Below, piece after piece: positions 36,577 through 45,551 of a stretch of DNA of 64,000 bases. The stretch's first letter is position 1. Each line of letters begins with the position of its first letter. Below the pieces are notes generated by a model, which did no database searches, was not told the origin of the DNA, and saw only the letters and a list, made by a program, of their open reading frames with translations. The stretch covers positions 248,001 through 312,000 of the forward strand of contig NZ_JAVQHL010000002.1 in NCBI RefSeq assembly GCF_032670585.1, read 5' to 3'. Source of the DNA: Ostreiculturibacter nitratireducens. Lineage in GTDB: Bacteria; Pseudomonadota; Alphaproteobacteria; Rhodobacterales; Rhodobacteraceae. Made by a program: the position numbers and the translations under genes.

Positions 36577-37172
36577 CGCGGCCGTTCCTCCTTGGACTGA
36601 CCGGTTCGATCGGGATGGGGAAGTCCACGACCGCGCGCATGTTCGCCGAGGAGGGCGTTCCCGTCTGGGATGCCGATGCCGCCGTGCACCGGCTCTATGC
36701 GCCTGGCGGTGCGGCCGTTCCCGAGATAGCGCGCCTGCGACCCGAGGCGATCCGCGACGGCGGCGTGGATCGTGCGACCCTGAAAGCCTGGATCGCCGAG
36801 GACCCCACCGCGCTTTCGCGGATCGAAGCCGTTGTCCATCCCCTGGTCGCCGCCGACCGCGCCGCATTCATTCGGGATGCAGGCGAAAATGGCGCCACCC
36901 TCGTCGTGCTTGACATCCCGCTCCTGTTCGAAACCGGCGCCGATGCGTGGCTCGACGCGACGCTCGTCGTGACCGCCCCGCCAGAAGTCCAGCAGGAGCG
37001 GGTCCTGTCGCGTCCCGGCATGACGGAAGCGCAGTTCCAGATGATCCTTTCCCGCCAGATGCCTGACGCGGAGAAGCGGGCCCGCGCAACGCATGTGATC
37101 GAGACGCGGACGCTTGAACAGGCGCGCGCGGCCGTGCGAAAGCTGATCCGGGAGATCATGAACAATGCGTGA
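36573..37172 (+). CDS. coaE: Dephospho-CoA kinase
   Basis: 199 residues; last step of coenzyme A synthesis. The P-loop GLTGSIGMGKST is at residues 8-19, DADAAVHRLY follows, and DIPLLFETG carries the substrate-binding region. ATG at 36573 overlaps the aroE stop; the longer frame from 36456 is not used. Overlaps dnaQ by eight bases, so maf-aroE-coaE-dnaQ are all translationally linked. Confidence 0.95.
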   Translation: MTRPFLLGLTGSIGMGKSTTARMFAEEGVPVWDADAAVHRLYAPGGAAVPEIARLRPEAIRDGGVDRATLKAWIAEDPTALSRIEAVVHPLVAADRAAFIRDAGENGATLVVLDIPLLFETGADAWLDATLVVTAPPEVQQERVLSRPGMTEAQFQMILSRQMPDAEKRARATHVIETRTLEQARAAVRKLIREIMNNA

Positions 37173-37860
37173 AATCGTTCTCGATACGGAAACAACGGGG
37201 CTGGAACCTGCCGAAGGCCACCGGATCGTGGAAATCGGCGCGGTAGAGCTCTTCAACCACGTCCAGACCGGACGCAACTACCACCAATACATCAACCCTC
37301 AGCGCGCAATGCCGGCGGAAGCTTTCGAAGTCCACGGTCTCGGCGACGACTTCCTGCGCGACAAACCGGTCTTCGCGGAAATCGCGCAGGATTTCATGGA
37401 GTTCATCGGGCCGGATTCACGGCTCGTGATTCACAACGCTGCCTTCGACATGAAGTTCCTGAACGCGGAACTCAGCTGGCTGAATCTGCCGCTTCTGCCG
37501 AACGACCGGGCCATCGACACTGTGGCGATCGCGCGCCGGAAGTTCCCTGGTTCGCCGGCGTCGCTCGACGCGCTGTGCCGCCGCTTCGGCGTCGACAACT
37601 CCGCACGGGAAAAGCACGGCGCGCTTCTCGACAGTGAAATCCTGGCCGAGGTCTACCTGGAACTGGTCGGCGGACGGCAGCCGGATTTCGGGCTGTCCAC
37701 GGGGCCGGTGACCAGCTCCGGCCCCTCCCAGGCCGATACCTGGCGCCCGCGTCCGCGTTCGGCGCAACTTCCTCCGCGGGTCACCGATCAGGAAGCCGCC
37801 GCGCACGCTGCGTTCGTGGAAAAGCTCGGCGAAAAGGCTCTCTGGAAGAAGTTCGGCTGA
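37165..37860 (+). CDS. dnaQ: DNA polymerase III epsilon subunit (3'-5' proofreading exonuclease)
   Basis: 231 residues. Exo I DTETTG (Asp7, Glu9), Exo II HNAAFDMKFLN near 92, and Exo III HGALLDSEILAEVY near 152 give the complete DEDDh site. A flexible proline/serine-rich linker and a C-terminal helix (HAAFVEKLGEKALWKKFG) match the part that binds the polymerase alpha subunit. In many relatives secB follows; here a sugar-metabolism gene follows after 72 bp. Confidence 0.95.
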   Translation: MREIVLDTETTGLEPAEGHRIVEIGAVELFNHVQTGRNYHQYINPQRAMPAEAFEVHGLGDDFLRDKPVFAEIAQDFMEFIGPDSRLVIHNAAFDMKFLNAELSWLNLPLLPNDRAIDTVAIARRKFPGSPASLDALCRRFGVDNSAREKHGALLDSEILAEVYLELVGGRQPDFGLSTGPVTSSGPSQADTWRPRPRSAQLPPRVTDQEAAAHAAFVEKLGEKALWKKFG

Positions 37861-37932
37861 GCCATTCCGGCTTTACAGGTCGGTCTTGGCCATGCAGAAC
37901 TTGGACAGCCATTTCCGGGAGGAGTCCGCCGC

Positions 37933-39012
37933 ATGCCTAAATCGATTACGCCGCCGCGCAGCATACAGGGACCCGCGATCTTCCTTGCGCAGTTCGCGGG
38001 GGATGAGGCTCCGTTCAACACGCTCCCCGGCATAGCGAAATGGGCGGCGGACCTCGGCTACAAGGGCGTTCAGATCCCGACCTTCGACGGCAGGCTCTTC
38101 GATCTCGACAAGGCTGCGGAGAGCCAGACCTATTGCGACGAGGTGAAAGGCATCTGCGCGGATGCGGGCGTGAAGATCACCGAGCTTTCGACGCATCTTC
38201 AGGGACAGCTCGTGGCCGTGCATCCGGCCTACGACCTCGCCTTCGACGCATTCGCGCCGAAGCCGGTGCACGGAAACCCAAAGGCACGGACCGAATGGGC
38301 GACGGAGCAAGTGAAAAAGGCGGCCAGGGCCACGCGGAACCTCGGGCTCGACACCACGGTTTCCTTCACCGGCTCGCTCGCTTTTCCCTATCTCTACCCC
38401 TGGCCGCAACGCCCGGCCGGACTGATCGAAGAAGCGTTTGCGGAACTCGGTCGGCGCTGGCGGCCGATCCTCGACACCTACGAAGATCAGGGCGTGGACA
38501 TCGGCTTCGAAATCCACCCCGGCGAGGACGTCTTCGATGGCGCGACCTACGAGATGTTCCTGGAATCCGTCGGCGGGCACAAGCGCGCGCGGATCAACTA
38601 CGACCCGTCGCATTTCCTCCTGCAGCAGCTCGACTACCTATCCTTCATCGACATCTACCATGAGCATATCTGCGCCTTTCACGTGAAGGACGCGGAGTTC
38701 AATCCGGACGGCCGCCAGGGCGTCTATTCGGGCTACCAATCCTGGGTGAACCGCGCCGGCCGGTTCCGTAGTCTCGGTGACGGGCAGGTGGATTTCGCCG
38801 CGATCTTCTCGAAACTCACGCAATACGGTTATCGCGGCTGGGCGGTCCTTGAGTGGGAATGCTGCATCAAGAGCCCCGAACAGGGCGCGGCCGAGGGCGC
38901 GCCCTACATCGCCTCGCACCTGATCGAGGTAACAGGGAAGGCCTTCGACGATTTCGCGGGTGGCGAGATGGACATGGCGGCCATCCGCACGATGCTGGGG
39001 ATTTCGAAATGA
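37933..39012 (+). CDS. Sugar phosphate isomerase/epimerase-like TIM barrel
   Basis: 359 residues of the xylose-isomerase-like TIM-barrel family. Candidate metal ligands lie in GFEIHPGED, NYDPSHF, AFHVKDAEF and VLEWECC. Such enzymes isomerise or epimerise sugars, inositols or keto-sugars; the exact substrate is unknown. The ATG at 37933 follows GGGAGGAG. Its stop overlaps the start of a Gfo/Idh/MocA dehydrogenase (ATGA), so the two make a coupled oxidation-isomerisation module, separate from the second such pair on the opposite strand at 43.6-45.6 kb. Confidence 0.85.
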   Translation: MPKSITPPRSIQGPAIFLAQFAGDEAPFNTLPGIAKWAADLGYKGVQIPTFDGRLFDLDKAAESQTYCDEVKGICADAGVKITELSTHLQGQLVAVHPAYDLAFDAFAPKPVHGNPKARTEWATEQVKKAARATRNLGLDTTVSFTGSLAFPYLYPWPQRPAGLIEEAFAELGRRWRPILDTYEDQGVDIGFEIHPGEDVFDGATYEMFLESVGGHKRARINYDPSHFLLQQLDYLSFIDIYHEHICAFHVKDAEFNPDGRQGVYSGYQSWVNRAGRFRSLGDGQVDFAAIFSKLTQYGYRGWAVLEWECCIKSPEQGAAEGAPYIASHLIEVTGKAFDDFAGGEMDMAAIRTMLGISK

Positions 39013-40148
39013 CGAAGCTGAAGCTCGGAATGGTCGGCGGCGGCCAGGGCGCGTTCATCGGCGGCGTGCATCGGATCGCGTCGCGCATCGACGGGGATTG
39101 GGAACTCGTTGCAGGAGCCCTTTCCTCCAACCCGGACAGGGCGAAGGACTCGGCCGCGGAACTCGGGATCCCGGCGGATCGGTCCTATGGCAGCTTTGCA
39201 GAGATGGCAGCGCAGGAAGCCGCGCGCACCGACGGGATCGACGCCGTGGCCATCGTGACCCCGAACCACATGCACGCACCGGTCGCCGAGGCATTTCTGA
39301 AGGCGGGCATCAACGTGATCTGCGACAAGCCGCTGACCGCGACGCTGGGCGAGGCGGAGGCACTGGCGAAGATCGCGGAAGAAAGCGGGGCGCTCTTCGT
39401 CCTGACGCACAACTACACCGGCTATCCGCTGATCCGGCACGCACGGGCGATGGTGGCACGTGGGGATCTGGGCAAGATCCGCCTCGTTCATGCCGAATAC
39501 GTGCAGGACTGGTTGTCCGAGCCGATCGAGCAGACCGGGCAGAAACAGGCCGACTGGCGCACGGACCCGGCGCGATCCGGCGAGGGCGGCGCGATCGGCG
39601 ACATAGGCACGCATGCCTTCAACCTTCTGAGTTTCGTCACGGGACTGGAGGTCAACAGCCTCTCGGCGGAACTGACGAGTTTCGTCCCTGGCCGGCGCCT
39701 AGACGATGACGCGCAGGTGCGGCTTCGATTCGAGGGCGGCGCGAGGGGAATGCTCTGGGCGACGCAGGTCGCCCCCGGAAACGAAAACGGGCTCAGACTG
39801 CGGGTCTATGGCGAAAAGGCCGGCATCGAGTGGGCACAGGAGCATCCGAATGCGCTGCGCTACACGCGTCTCGGTGAACCCGCGCAGATCATCACCCGTG
39901 GCGGTGCCGGGACCGGGCCGGAAGCCGCGAGAGTGACGCGCGTCCCGCCAGGACACCCTGAGGGGTATCTGGAAGCCTTCGCGACGATCTACGCCGAGGC
40001 CGCGCGCCTTGTCCGGCACAAGAAGGACGGCACTCCGTTGCCCGAGGGGCTCCATGCGCCGACCATCGCGGACGGGCTCATCGGCATGAAGTTCATCGAC
40101 GCCTGCGTCCGCTCCTCGCAAAAGGATGCGGCCTGGGTGACCCTCTGA
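39009..40148 (+). CDS. Gfo/Idh/MocA-family oxidoreductase
   Basis: 379 residues. The N-terminal Rossmann fold begins KLGMVGGGQGAFIG, with CDKPLT carrying the usual EKP-like catalytic lysine. The C-terminal alpha/beta domain has GGAIGDIGTHAFNLL. These enzymes use NAD(P) to oxidise sugars, sugar acids or cyclitols. Coupled to the preceding TIM-barrel gene. Ends six bases before the stop of the converging beta-propeller gene. Confidence 0.88.
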   Translation: MTKLKLGMVGGGQGAFIGGVHRIASRIDGDWELVAGALSSNPDRAKDSAAELGIPADRSYGSFAEMAAQEAARTDGIDAVAIVTPNHMHAPVAEAFLKAGINVICDKPLTATLGEAEALAKIAEESGALFVLTHNYTGYPLIRHARAMVARGDLGKIRLVHAEYVQDWLSEPIEQTGQKQADWRTDPARSGEGGAIGDIGTHAFNLLSFVTGLEVNSLSAELTSFVPGRRLDDDAQVRLRFEGGARGMLWATQVAPGNENGLRLRVYGEKAGIEWAQEHPNALRYTRLGEPAQIITRGGAGTGPEAARVTRVPPGHPEGYLEAFATIYAEAARLVRHKKDGTPLPEGLHAPTIADGLIGMKFIDACVRSSQKDAAWVTL

Positions 40149-40154
40149 TGAGTG

Positions 40155-40985
40155 TCAGGCGGCGGGCCGGTAGCGCACGAAGGCGAACCTGTTGCCTTCC
40201 GGCGCCCAGCACGGGACGTTGACGCTGCCCTGACCGCCGAACAAGGCGATGAGGCTGCGCGCCGCGCCGCCCCCGGCCGGCATCAGGCGAAGCTCGACAT
40301 CGAGGTCGCGCGGGTGGCCCTCGGTTCCGGGCGGATAGGACAGGTAGAGGACGTGGCGCCCATCGGGCGACGGGTGCGGGAACCAGTTCACGCGCTCGTC
40401 ATCCGTCATCCGCTCGCGTCCGGTGCCGTCCGGGCGGATGCGCCAGAGTTGCATCGAACCCCCGACGTCCGAGTTGAACCAGATCCATTCGCCATCCGGC
40501 GTGTAGTCCGGCCCGTCATGGTGACCGCCGCCCCGCGTCAGCCGGCGCTCCTCGCCGCCCGAAGCGGGGATGGTGTAGATGTCGAAGACGCCATCGCGAC
40601 GACCGACATAGGTGAGGGACTTTCCGTCCGGGGACCAGCCGTGCCACCAGGACGGCGTGTTTGCCGTGATCCGCAGGGGCGTTCCACCCGTTGCCGGCAG
40701 CGTGTAGATGCAGGACCCCTCGGTCCGGCTGGAATCCGATATGACGATCGTCCGGCCATCCAGTGAAATGCCGTGGTCGTTGTTCAGCCGTTCGGCAAAA
40801 TCAGTGTCTATATTGGCCAGATCCGGGTTTTCCAGATCCACCCGGAACAGTCGGCCATGACCGTTGACGAGGAGGCTTCCCCCATCCGGGGCCCAGTTCG
40901 GCGCCTCGATCAGCCGCGGAGTCGTCAAGACGGATTCGACATGCCCGTCCGCAAGCCGATAGATGCAAAGCTCGGACCTGATCAT
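40155..40985 (-). CDS. TolB-like beta-propeller protein, cytoplasmic
   Basis: 276 residues built of WD40-like/TolB repeats: NWAPDGGSLLV, GISLDGRTIVIS, HGWSPDGKSLTYV, PDYTPDGEWIWF, PHPSPDGRHVLYLS and PCWAPEGNRFAFV recur about every 40-45 residues, giving five or six blades. There is no signal peptide, so unlike TolB it should be cytoplasmic. It could be a lyase or binding platform for oligosaccharides (oligogalacturonate lyase has such a fold), but no active site is recognised. Coupled to the GH43 gene by ATGA (40982-40985), the last gene of the sugar operon. Confidence 0.75.
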   Translation of the reverse strand: MIRSELCIYRLADGHVESVLTTPRLIEAPNWAPDGGSLLVNGHGRLFRVDLENPDLANIDTDFAERLNNDHGISLDGRTIVISDSSRTEGSCIYTLPATGGTPLRITANTPSWWHGWSPDGKSLTYVGRRDGVFDIYTIPASGGEERRLTRGGGHHDGPDYTPDGEWIWFNSDVGGSMQLWRIRPDGTGRERMTDDERVNWFPHPSPDGRHVLYLSYPPGTEGHPRDLDVELRLMPAGGGAARSLIALFGGQGSVNVPCWAPEGNRFAFVRYRPAA

Positions 40986-42568
40986 GACGGGCGATACGCG
41001 AAGCGTGTGAAGTGGGCCTCGGCCGCGCTGCCCGAAGTATCGAAGGCGACCATCCCAACGAAGGCCCCGGTGAAGGAGGCGTGTTCGCCCCGCCCGCCCT
41101 CGTCCGAGATCACGGCGGCGTCGAGTTCCGGACCGATCGCCTGCCAGTCACCACCCTGGCGCCAGTAGAACTGCTGCGCGGCGTGATCGACATCGACGCG
41201 AAGCTCCACCGGACCGTCGCCAACCGAAACGGGTGCGATCGGGTGTGTCAGCGCGAAATTTGGCCAATCGCCCGGACAGGACAGGATCGTCAGCGCGCGG
41301 CCGATGCCGGGTTCGCTCGTCAGAATCAGCGCGTGAAGCTTGTGACGGTTGTAATAAGTCGTCAGCCCCGCAGCCTGCTGGTAATGCTTCGGCGCGAAGT
41401 CGAGCGCGGTTTCCGCCGTGTAGACGAAGTGCTCCTGACGCCGGGCGACGAGCGATTGCTCGAACCAGGAGCCGAGGCTCTCGCGGCCGATCAGCGTCAG
41501 GCCCCGGTCCGAAAGGCGGAAGATCCGTTCCGGGAAGGGCGAGCGAAGCCACTGGAACTCGGCCGGCAACGCGCCCGGGCCGAAGCTGTGCTCGACGGCC
41601 GCAGGTCCGGCGGGCTTCGCGTCGGCGGAAATTTCGGCGCGCGGCAGTTGCCCGCCTTCCTTGAGCCAGAGCCAGCCATCGCGCCAGACGACCTCCTCGA
41701 TGCCGGTTTCGCGGCCCATGGGGGAGAAGCGGCCGTTTTCGGTGCTCAGGGGCCGGCCCATCAGGAAGGTGTGCCAGTGCCGGCCGTCATGCCCCTCGAC
41801 ATATTGCCCATGCCCGGTGCGCTGGATCGGGTGTTCGGGCGCATGCGCCGCCGTGATGAGGTGCTTTTCGGGATGAACCTCGTAGGGCCCTTCGATCCGA
41901 CGGGATCGCGCCATGGTGACGGCGTGATTGTAGCCGGTGCCGCCCTCCGCGACGGTGAGGTAATACCACCCGTCCCGCTTGAAGAGGTGGGGACCCTCCG
42001 TCAGACCCCGCTCGGTGCCCCCGAAGATATTCGTCGCCGGGCCGAACAGGCCGCGCTCGGGTGACCATTCCTGCAGGATGATGCCGTCGAAGCTCGCGTG
42101 CTTCGGGTTCCCGCCCGTGCCCTTGCCGCGATGGTTCCAGCGCAGGTCGAGAAACCATTTCCGACCGTCATCGTCATGGAAGAGCGACGGGTCGAAGCCC
42201 ATCGAGTTGACGTAGATCGGGTCCGACCATTCCCCGTCGACCGTCTCGCAGGTGACGATGTAGTTGTGCGTATCCTTGAACGCCCCGTCGAGCCGCTTCA
42301 CGTCCGTGTAGACCAGCCAGAATTTCCCGTCGGCATGGGAAAGGCAGGGCGCCCAGATCCCGCCGGAATCCGGGTTGCCGCGCATGTCGAGCTGCGCCGC
42401 GCGGTTGAGAGGGCGCGACACCAGCCGCCAGTTCACGAGATCCCGCGAATGGTGGATCTGCACGCCCGGATACCATTCGAAGGTCGAGGTCGCGATGTAG
42501 TAATCCTCCCCGACCCGGCAGATGCTCGGATCGGGGTTGAAGCCCGGAAGGATCGGGTTTCGGATCAT
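40982..42568 (-). CDS. Glycoside hydrolase family 43 (beta-xylosidase/arabinofuranosidase-like)
   Basis: 528 residues, no signal peptide, so it acts on imported oligosaccharides. The five-blade catalytic domain begins NPILPGFNPDPSI with general base Asp13. GFDPSLFHDDDG carries the pKa-tuning Asp and GLTEGPHLF the general acid Glu. A C-terminal beta-sandwich (about 320-528) matches the XynB-type GH43 that trims xylo-oligosaccharides from the non-reducing end. Substrate could be xylose- or arabinose-based. Starts in the aldo/keto reductase stop codon. Confidence 0.9.
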   Translation of the reverse strand: MIRNPILPGFNPDPSICRVGEDYYIATSTFEWYPGVQIHHSRDLVNWRLVSRPLNRAAQLDMRGNPDSGGIWAPCLSHADGKFWLVYTDVKRLDGAFKDTHNYIVTCETVDGEWSDPIYVNSMGFDPSLFHDDDGRKWFLDLRWNHRGKGTGGNPKHASFDGIILQEWSPERGLFGPATNIFGGTERGLTEGPHLFKRDGWYYLTVAEGGTGYNHAVTMARSRRIEGPYEVHPEKHLITAAHAPEHPIQRTGHGQYVEGHDGRHWHTFLMGRPLSTENGRFSPMGRETGIEEVVWRDGWLWLKEGGQLPRAEISADAKPAGPAAVEHSFGPGALPAEFQWLRSPFPERIFRLSDRGLTLIGRESLGSWFEQSLVARRQEHFVYTAETALDFAPKHYQQAAGLTTYYNRHKLHALILTSEPGIGRALTILSCPGDWPNFALTHPIAPVSVGDGPVELRVDVDHAAQQFYWRQGGDWQAIGPELDAAVISDEGGRGEHASFTGAFVGMVAFDTSGSAAEAHFTRFAYRPS

Positions 42569-43599
42569 TCATCGGTCTCCGAGGAACGGGCCCAGAGGTT
42601 GATGTTCTCCTCGTCGGCATACTTGTCGATCTCCGCGAGTTCCTCGGCCGTGAAGTCGAGGTTGTCGATGGCGCTGGCGCAGTCCACGACCTGCTCGGGA
42701 CGCGAAGCCCCGATGAGCGCGGTGGTGATGCCGCCCCCCCGCAGCACCCAGGCGATCGCCATCTGCGCGAGCGTCTGGCCACGGCGTTCCGCGATTTCAT
42801 TGAGCTTCCGGATGTTCTCGATTGCGTGCGCGGAAAGCATGTCGGGATCAAGGCTCTTGCCCTGCGTCACGCGGCTGCCCTCGGGGATGCCCTTGAGGTA
42901 TTTCGACGTCAGCATTCCCTGCGCGAGCGGTGTGAAGGCGATGGAGCCGATGCCCAGTTCTCGAAGCGTGTCCTTAAGCCCGTCGGTCTCCACCCAGCGG
43001 TTCAGCACGTTGTAGGAGGGCTGGTGGATCAGGCAGGGCGTGCCGAGGTCCTTCAGGATCGCCGCAGCCTCCCGAGTCCGGGCGGAATTGTAGCTGGAAA
43101 TCCCCGCATAAAGCGCCTTCCCCGACCGAACGATCTGGTCGAGCGCGCCCATGGTTTCCTCCAGGGGCGTGTCCGGATCGAAGCGGTGGGAATAGAAGAT
43201 GTCGACATAATCGAGACCCATCCGCTTCAGGGAGGCATCGCAGGAGGCGATGAGGTACTTCCGGCTTCCCCATTCGCCATAGGGTCCGGGCCACATCAGG
43301 TATCCGGCCTTTGAGGAGATGATGAGCTCGTCGCGATATCCGGCGAAGTCGGTCTTCAGGATCTCGCCGAACGCCTCCTCGGCGCTGCCCGGCGGCGGTC
43401 CGTAGTTGTTGGCCAGGTCGAAATGCGTGATCCCGTGGTCGAAGGCCGTCCGGCAGATCGCCCTTTTGGTCGAGTGCGCCGTGTCGTGGCCGAAGTTGTG
43501 CCACAGGCCCAACGAGATCGCCGGAAGCTGAAGGCCGGAGTTTCCGCAGCGGCGGTAGACCATGCGATCATAGCGGTCTTCGGCGGGGAAATAGGTCAT
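42565..43599 (-). CDS. Aldo/keto reductase (YghZ/MgrA-like)
   Basis: 344 residues of NADPH-dependent AKR. LSLGLWHNFG-type start, catalytic Asp/Tyr in FDLANNYGPPPGSAEE, Lys in SSKAGY, and a His later in YSHRFDPDTPLEET; the GSIAFTPLAQGMLTSKYL and IGASRPEQV motifs are present. The nearest known type is the L-glyceraldehyde-3-phosphate reductase/Kv-beta-like branch. It might reduce a sugar aldehyde in the local pathway. It is preceded by a GC hairpin in the 49-bp gap and followed at once by GH43. Confidence 0.87.
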   Translation of the reverse strand: MTYFPAEDRYDRMVYRRCGNSGLQLPAISLGLWHNFGHDTAHSTKRAICRTAFDHGITHFDLANNYGPPPGSAEEAFGEILKTDFAGYRDELIISSKAGYLMWPGPYGEWGSRKYLIASCDASLKRMGLDYVDIFYSHRFDPDTPLEETMGALDQIVRSGKALYAGISSYNSARTREAAAILKDLGTPCLIHQPSYNVLNRWVETDGLKDTLRELGIGSIAFTPLAQGMLTSKYLKGIPEGSRVTQGKSLDPDMLSAHAIENIRKLNEIAERRGQTLAQMAIAWVLRGGGITTALIGASRPEQVVDCASAIDNLDFTAEELAEIDKYADEENINLWARSSETDE

Positions 43600-43619
43600 C
43601 TTGGCCTCCGTTGGTTCGT

Positions 43620-43641
43620 GCCCCGGGACAGGCCCCGGGGC
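43620..43641 (-). repeat. Intra-operon GC hairpin
   Basis: GCCCCGGG (43620-43627) and CCCGGGGC (43634-43641) form an 8-bp stem with a 6-base loop, between the Gfo/Idh/MocA gene and the aldo/keto reductase gene. Without a T-tract it may be an RNA-processing or stability element rather than a terminator. Confidence 0.5.
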
Positions 43642-43648
43642 CGGTGGG

Positions 43649-44782
43649 TCATTTCTTCAACAGCTTCCTAGCCTCGCTCGCGGGCAAGGCGGCCGGGCGT
43701 TCGCATGTCGTCGTCATCGACACGAACTGGCCCGTATCGCCGGACCTGAGCACCGCGGTCATCACCTCGACCGCGTGCAGCGCAAGCTCAAGCGAGCAGC
43801 GATGCACTCGATCGTGCGCGATGGCTTGAGCCATTTCGGCGAGGCCCGCGGTACGGTAGTTGGCCCGCATCACCCCGTCGCCCGACTTCATGTTCGGCAC
43901 CGCGAAGGGATGAGCGCGCTGCTTCAGTTCCCTGATCTTGCCATCACGCCCGGCAATGTCCACCCGCCCCGAAAACCAGTTCGGATCGGGCACGAAGAGC
44001 GAGCCTTCCGTGCCGTAAAGCTCCATGTTCCCGTGGCGGTGCGCCCAGACGTCCCAGCTGGTCGAAAGCGTTATCGTCGCGCCATTGAAAAATTCCAGGA
44101 GCGCGTGGATGTTCGTCGGCGTCTTCACGGGGATCGCATCGCCCCTGCGCGGCCCCGGGGTGGAGATCGTGCGCGTGGGCGTCGCGGCAGACGTCAGCGC
44201 GGCCACCCGTTTCACCGGGCCGATGAGCTGGATGAGGTTCGTGACGTAGTAAGGTCCAAGGTCGAGCATCGGACCGCCGCCGGGCAGGAAGAAGAAGTCC
44301 GGGTTGGGGTGCCAGTGCTCCATCCCGTGCGAAAGCACATGCGCGGTGCCGGCGGTGATCTCTCCCACGCGACCGGAATCGATCGCCGCCCGCGCGGCCT
44401 GGTGCGCGCCGCCGAAGAACGTGTCGGGCGCCGACCCGACTCGGAGACCGGATTTCGCGGCGAGGTCGCGAAGCTCCTTCCCCTCCTCGATGGTGAGCAC
44501 GAAGGGTTTTTCCGAATAGGCGTGCTTCCCGGCCTTCAGGATCGCTTTCGTCACGGCGAAATGCGCATCCGGAATCGTCAGGTTGACGACGATGTCGATG
44601 TCATTCGCGGCGAGAAGGTCCTCCACCGAAAGCGCGCGGGGGCCGAATTCCTTCGACCTCGCCTGCGCCGCAGTCATGTTCATGTCCGCGACCGCGCGGA
44701 CCTCGAGTCCCTTGAACAGGGGCGCGAGACGCAGGTAGGCGGTCGAGATGTTGCCGCAGCCGATGATGCCGACGCCGATCAT
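43649..44782 (-). CDS. Gfo/Idh/MocA-family oxidoreductase
   Basis: 377 residues, the second dehydrogenase of this class in the locus. The Rossmann start is GVGIIGCGNIST; SEKPFVLT carries the catalytic Lys; GGGPMLDLGPYYVTNLIQLIGP lies in the substrate domain. It should oxidise a sugar or its derivative with NAD(P). It differs clearly from the plus-strand paralogue at 39 kb. It follows the 251-residue TIM barrel by 13 bases in the ABC-transporter operon. Confidence 0.88.
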   Translation of the reverse strand: MIGVGIIGCGNISTAYLRLAPLFKGLEVRAVADMNMTAAQARSKEFGPRALSVEDLLAANDIDIVVNLTIPDAHFAVTKAILKAGKHAYSEKPFVLTIEEGKELRDLAAKSGLRVGSAPDTFFGGAHQAARAAIDSGRVGEITAGTAHVLSHGMEHWHPNPDFFFLPGGGPMLDLGPYYVTNLIQLIGPVKRVAALTSAATPTRTISTPGPRRGDAIPVKTPTNIHALLEFFNGATITLSTSWDVWAHRHGNMELYGTEGSLFVPDPNWFSGRVDIAGRDGKIRELKQRAHPFAVPNMKSGDGVMRANYRTAGLAEMAQAIAHDRVHRCSLELALHAVEVMTAVLRSGDTGQFVSMTTTCERPAALPASEARKLLKK

Positions 44783-44795
44783 TTGCCGTCTCTCC

Positions 44796-45551
44796 TCAAA
44801 GCTTCCGGGCCGCCGCGATGCTGCGGCTGGCGAAGCGGTGGTGGTCCTTCGGGTTGTCGTGCTCGACCACGAAATACTCGCAGCCCGCTTCCCGGAGCGC
44901 GGGCATGATGGCCTTCCAGTCCACGATCCCGTCGCCGATGTCGGCCCAGCCGTCCTCGTCCTTGTTCTCGCCCGCCGGAGCGATGTCCTTCACATGCGCG
45001 GCGCGGATGCGGGAGCCGTACTTGCGGATCGTGTCCAGCGGATCGGCCTTGGCGCGCACGGCCCAGGCCACGTCGAATTCCAGGACGAGGCGGTCGTCGG
45101 CTCCGAGGATCAGGTCGATCGGCAATTCGCCCGTGGCGGTCGGGACGAACTCGAAATCGTGGTTGTGGTAACCGAAGAAGAGACCCGCGTCCCAGTAGGG
45201 CTGCCCGACCTTCGCCAGGCTCGCGCCGTAGTCGCGCCAGCCCGCGGCGTCCTTCGGGCGCTGGTCGGGCATGATGTAGGGGACGATGACGCCCTTCATC
45301 CCGATCGCCTTCGCGATCCCGAGGACGCGGGCCGAGTTGTCCCGGCACATGTCGAAGGAGAAGTGGCCGGTGGGCATGGCGAGGCCGTTCGCCTTGAGCC
45401 CCCTCTCAAGTTCGGCCAGCGCCGCGTCGTCGCCGTAGATGCCGCCGAAGCCCTCGGCCTGCGCATAGCCGAGTTCCGCGAGCATCTTCAGGGTATCGGA
45501 GAGCGGCGGGAAGTTGCGGGAGGAATAGAGCTGATAGGAGAAGGCGGTCAT
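44796..45551 (-). CDS. Sugar phosphate isomerase/epimerase-like TIM barrel
   Basis: 251 residues of the xylose-isomerase-like barrel. Metal-site candidates are in GYHNHDFEF, EFDVAW, AAHVKD and FVVEHD. It resembles IolE/IolI or 3-keto-sugar epimerase types more than the 359-residue barrel at 37.9 kb. ATG at 45551 overlaps the stop of the preceding short ORF (ATGA). Its place just before a dehydrogenase gene suggests consecutive steps on one imported sugar. Confidence 0.86.
   Translation of the reverse strand: MTAFSYQLYSSRNFPPLSDTLKMLAELGYAQAEGFGGIYGDDAALAELERGLKANGLAMPTGHFSFDMCRDNSARVLGIAKAIGMKGVIVPYIMPDQRPKDAAGWRDYGASLAKVGQPYWDAGLFFGYHNHDFEFVPTATGELPIDLILGADDRLVLEFDVAWAVRAKADPLDTIRKYGSRIRAAHVKDIAPAGENKDEDGWADIGDGIVDWKAIMPALREAGCEYFVVEHDNPKDHHRFASRSIAAARKL

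Noticed and set aside
38696..38711. Third parS-like site, CCTTTCACGTGAAGG, in the TIM-barrel gene
   Set aside because: Only the central TTTCACGTGAA matches; the outer bases needed by ParB are wrong, and it encodes an expected FHVKD motif of the enzyme.
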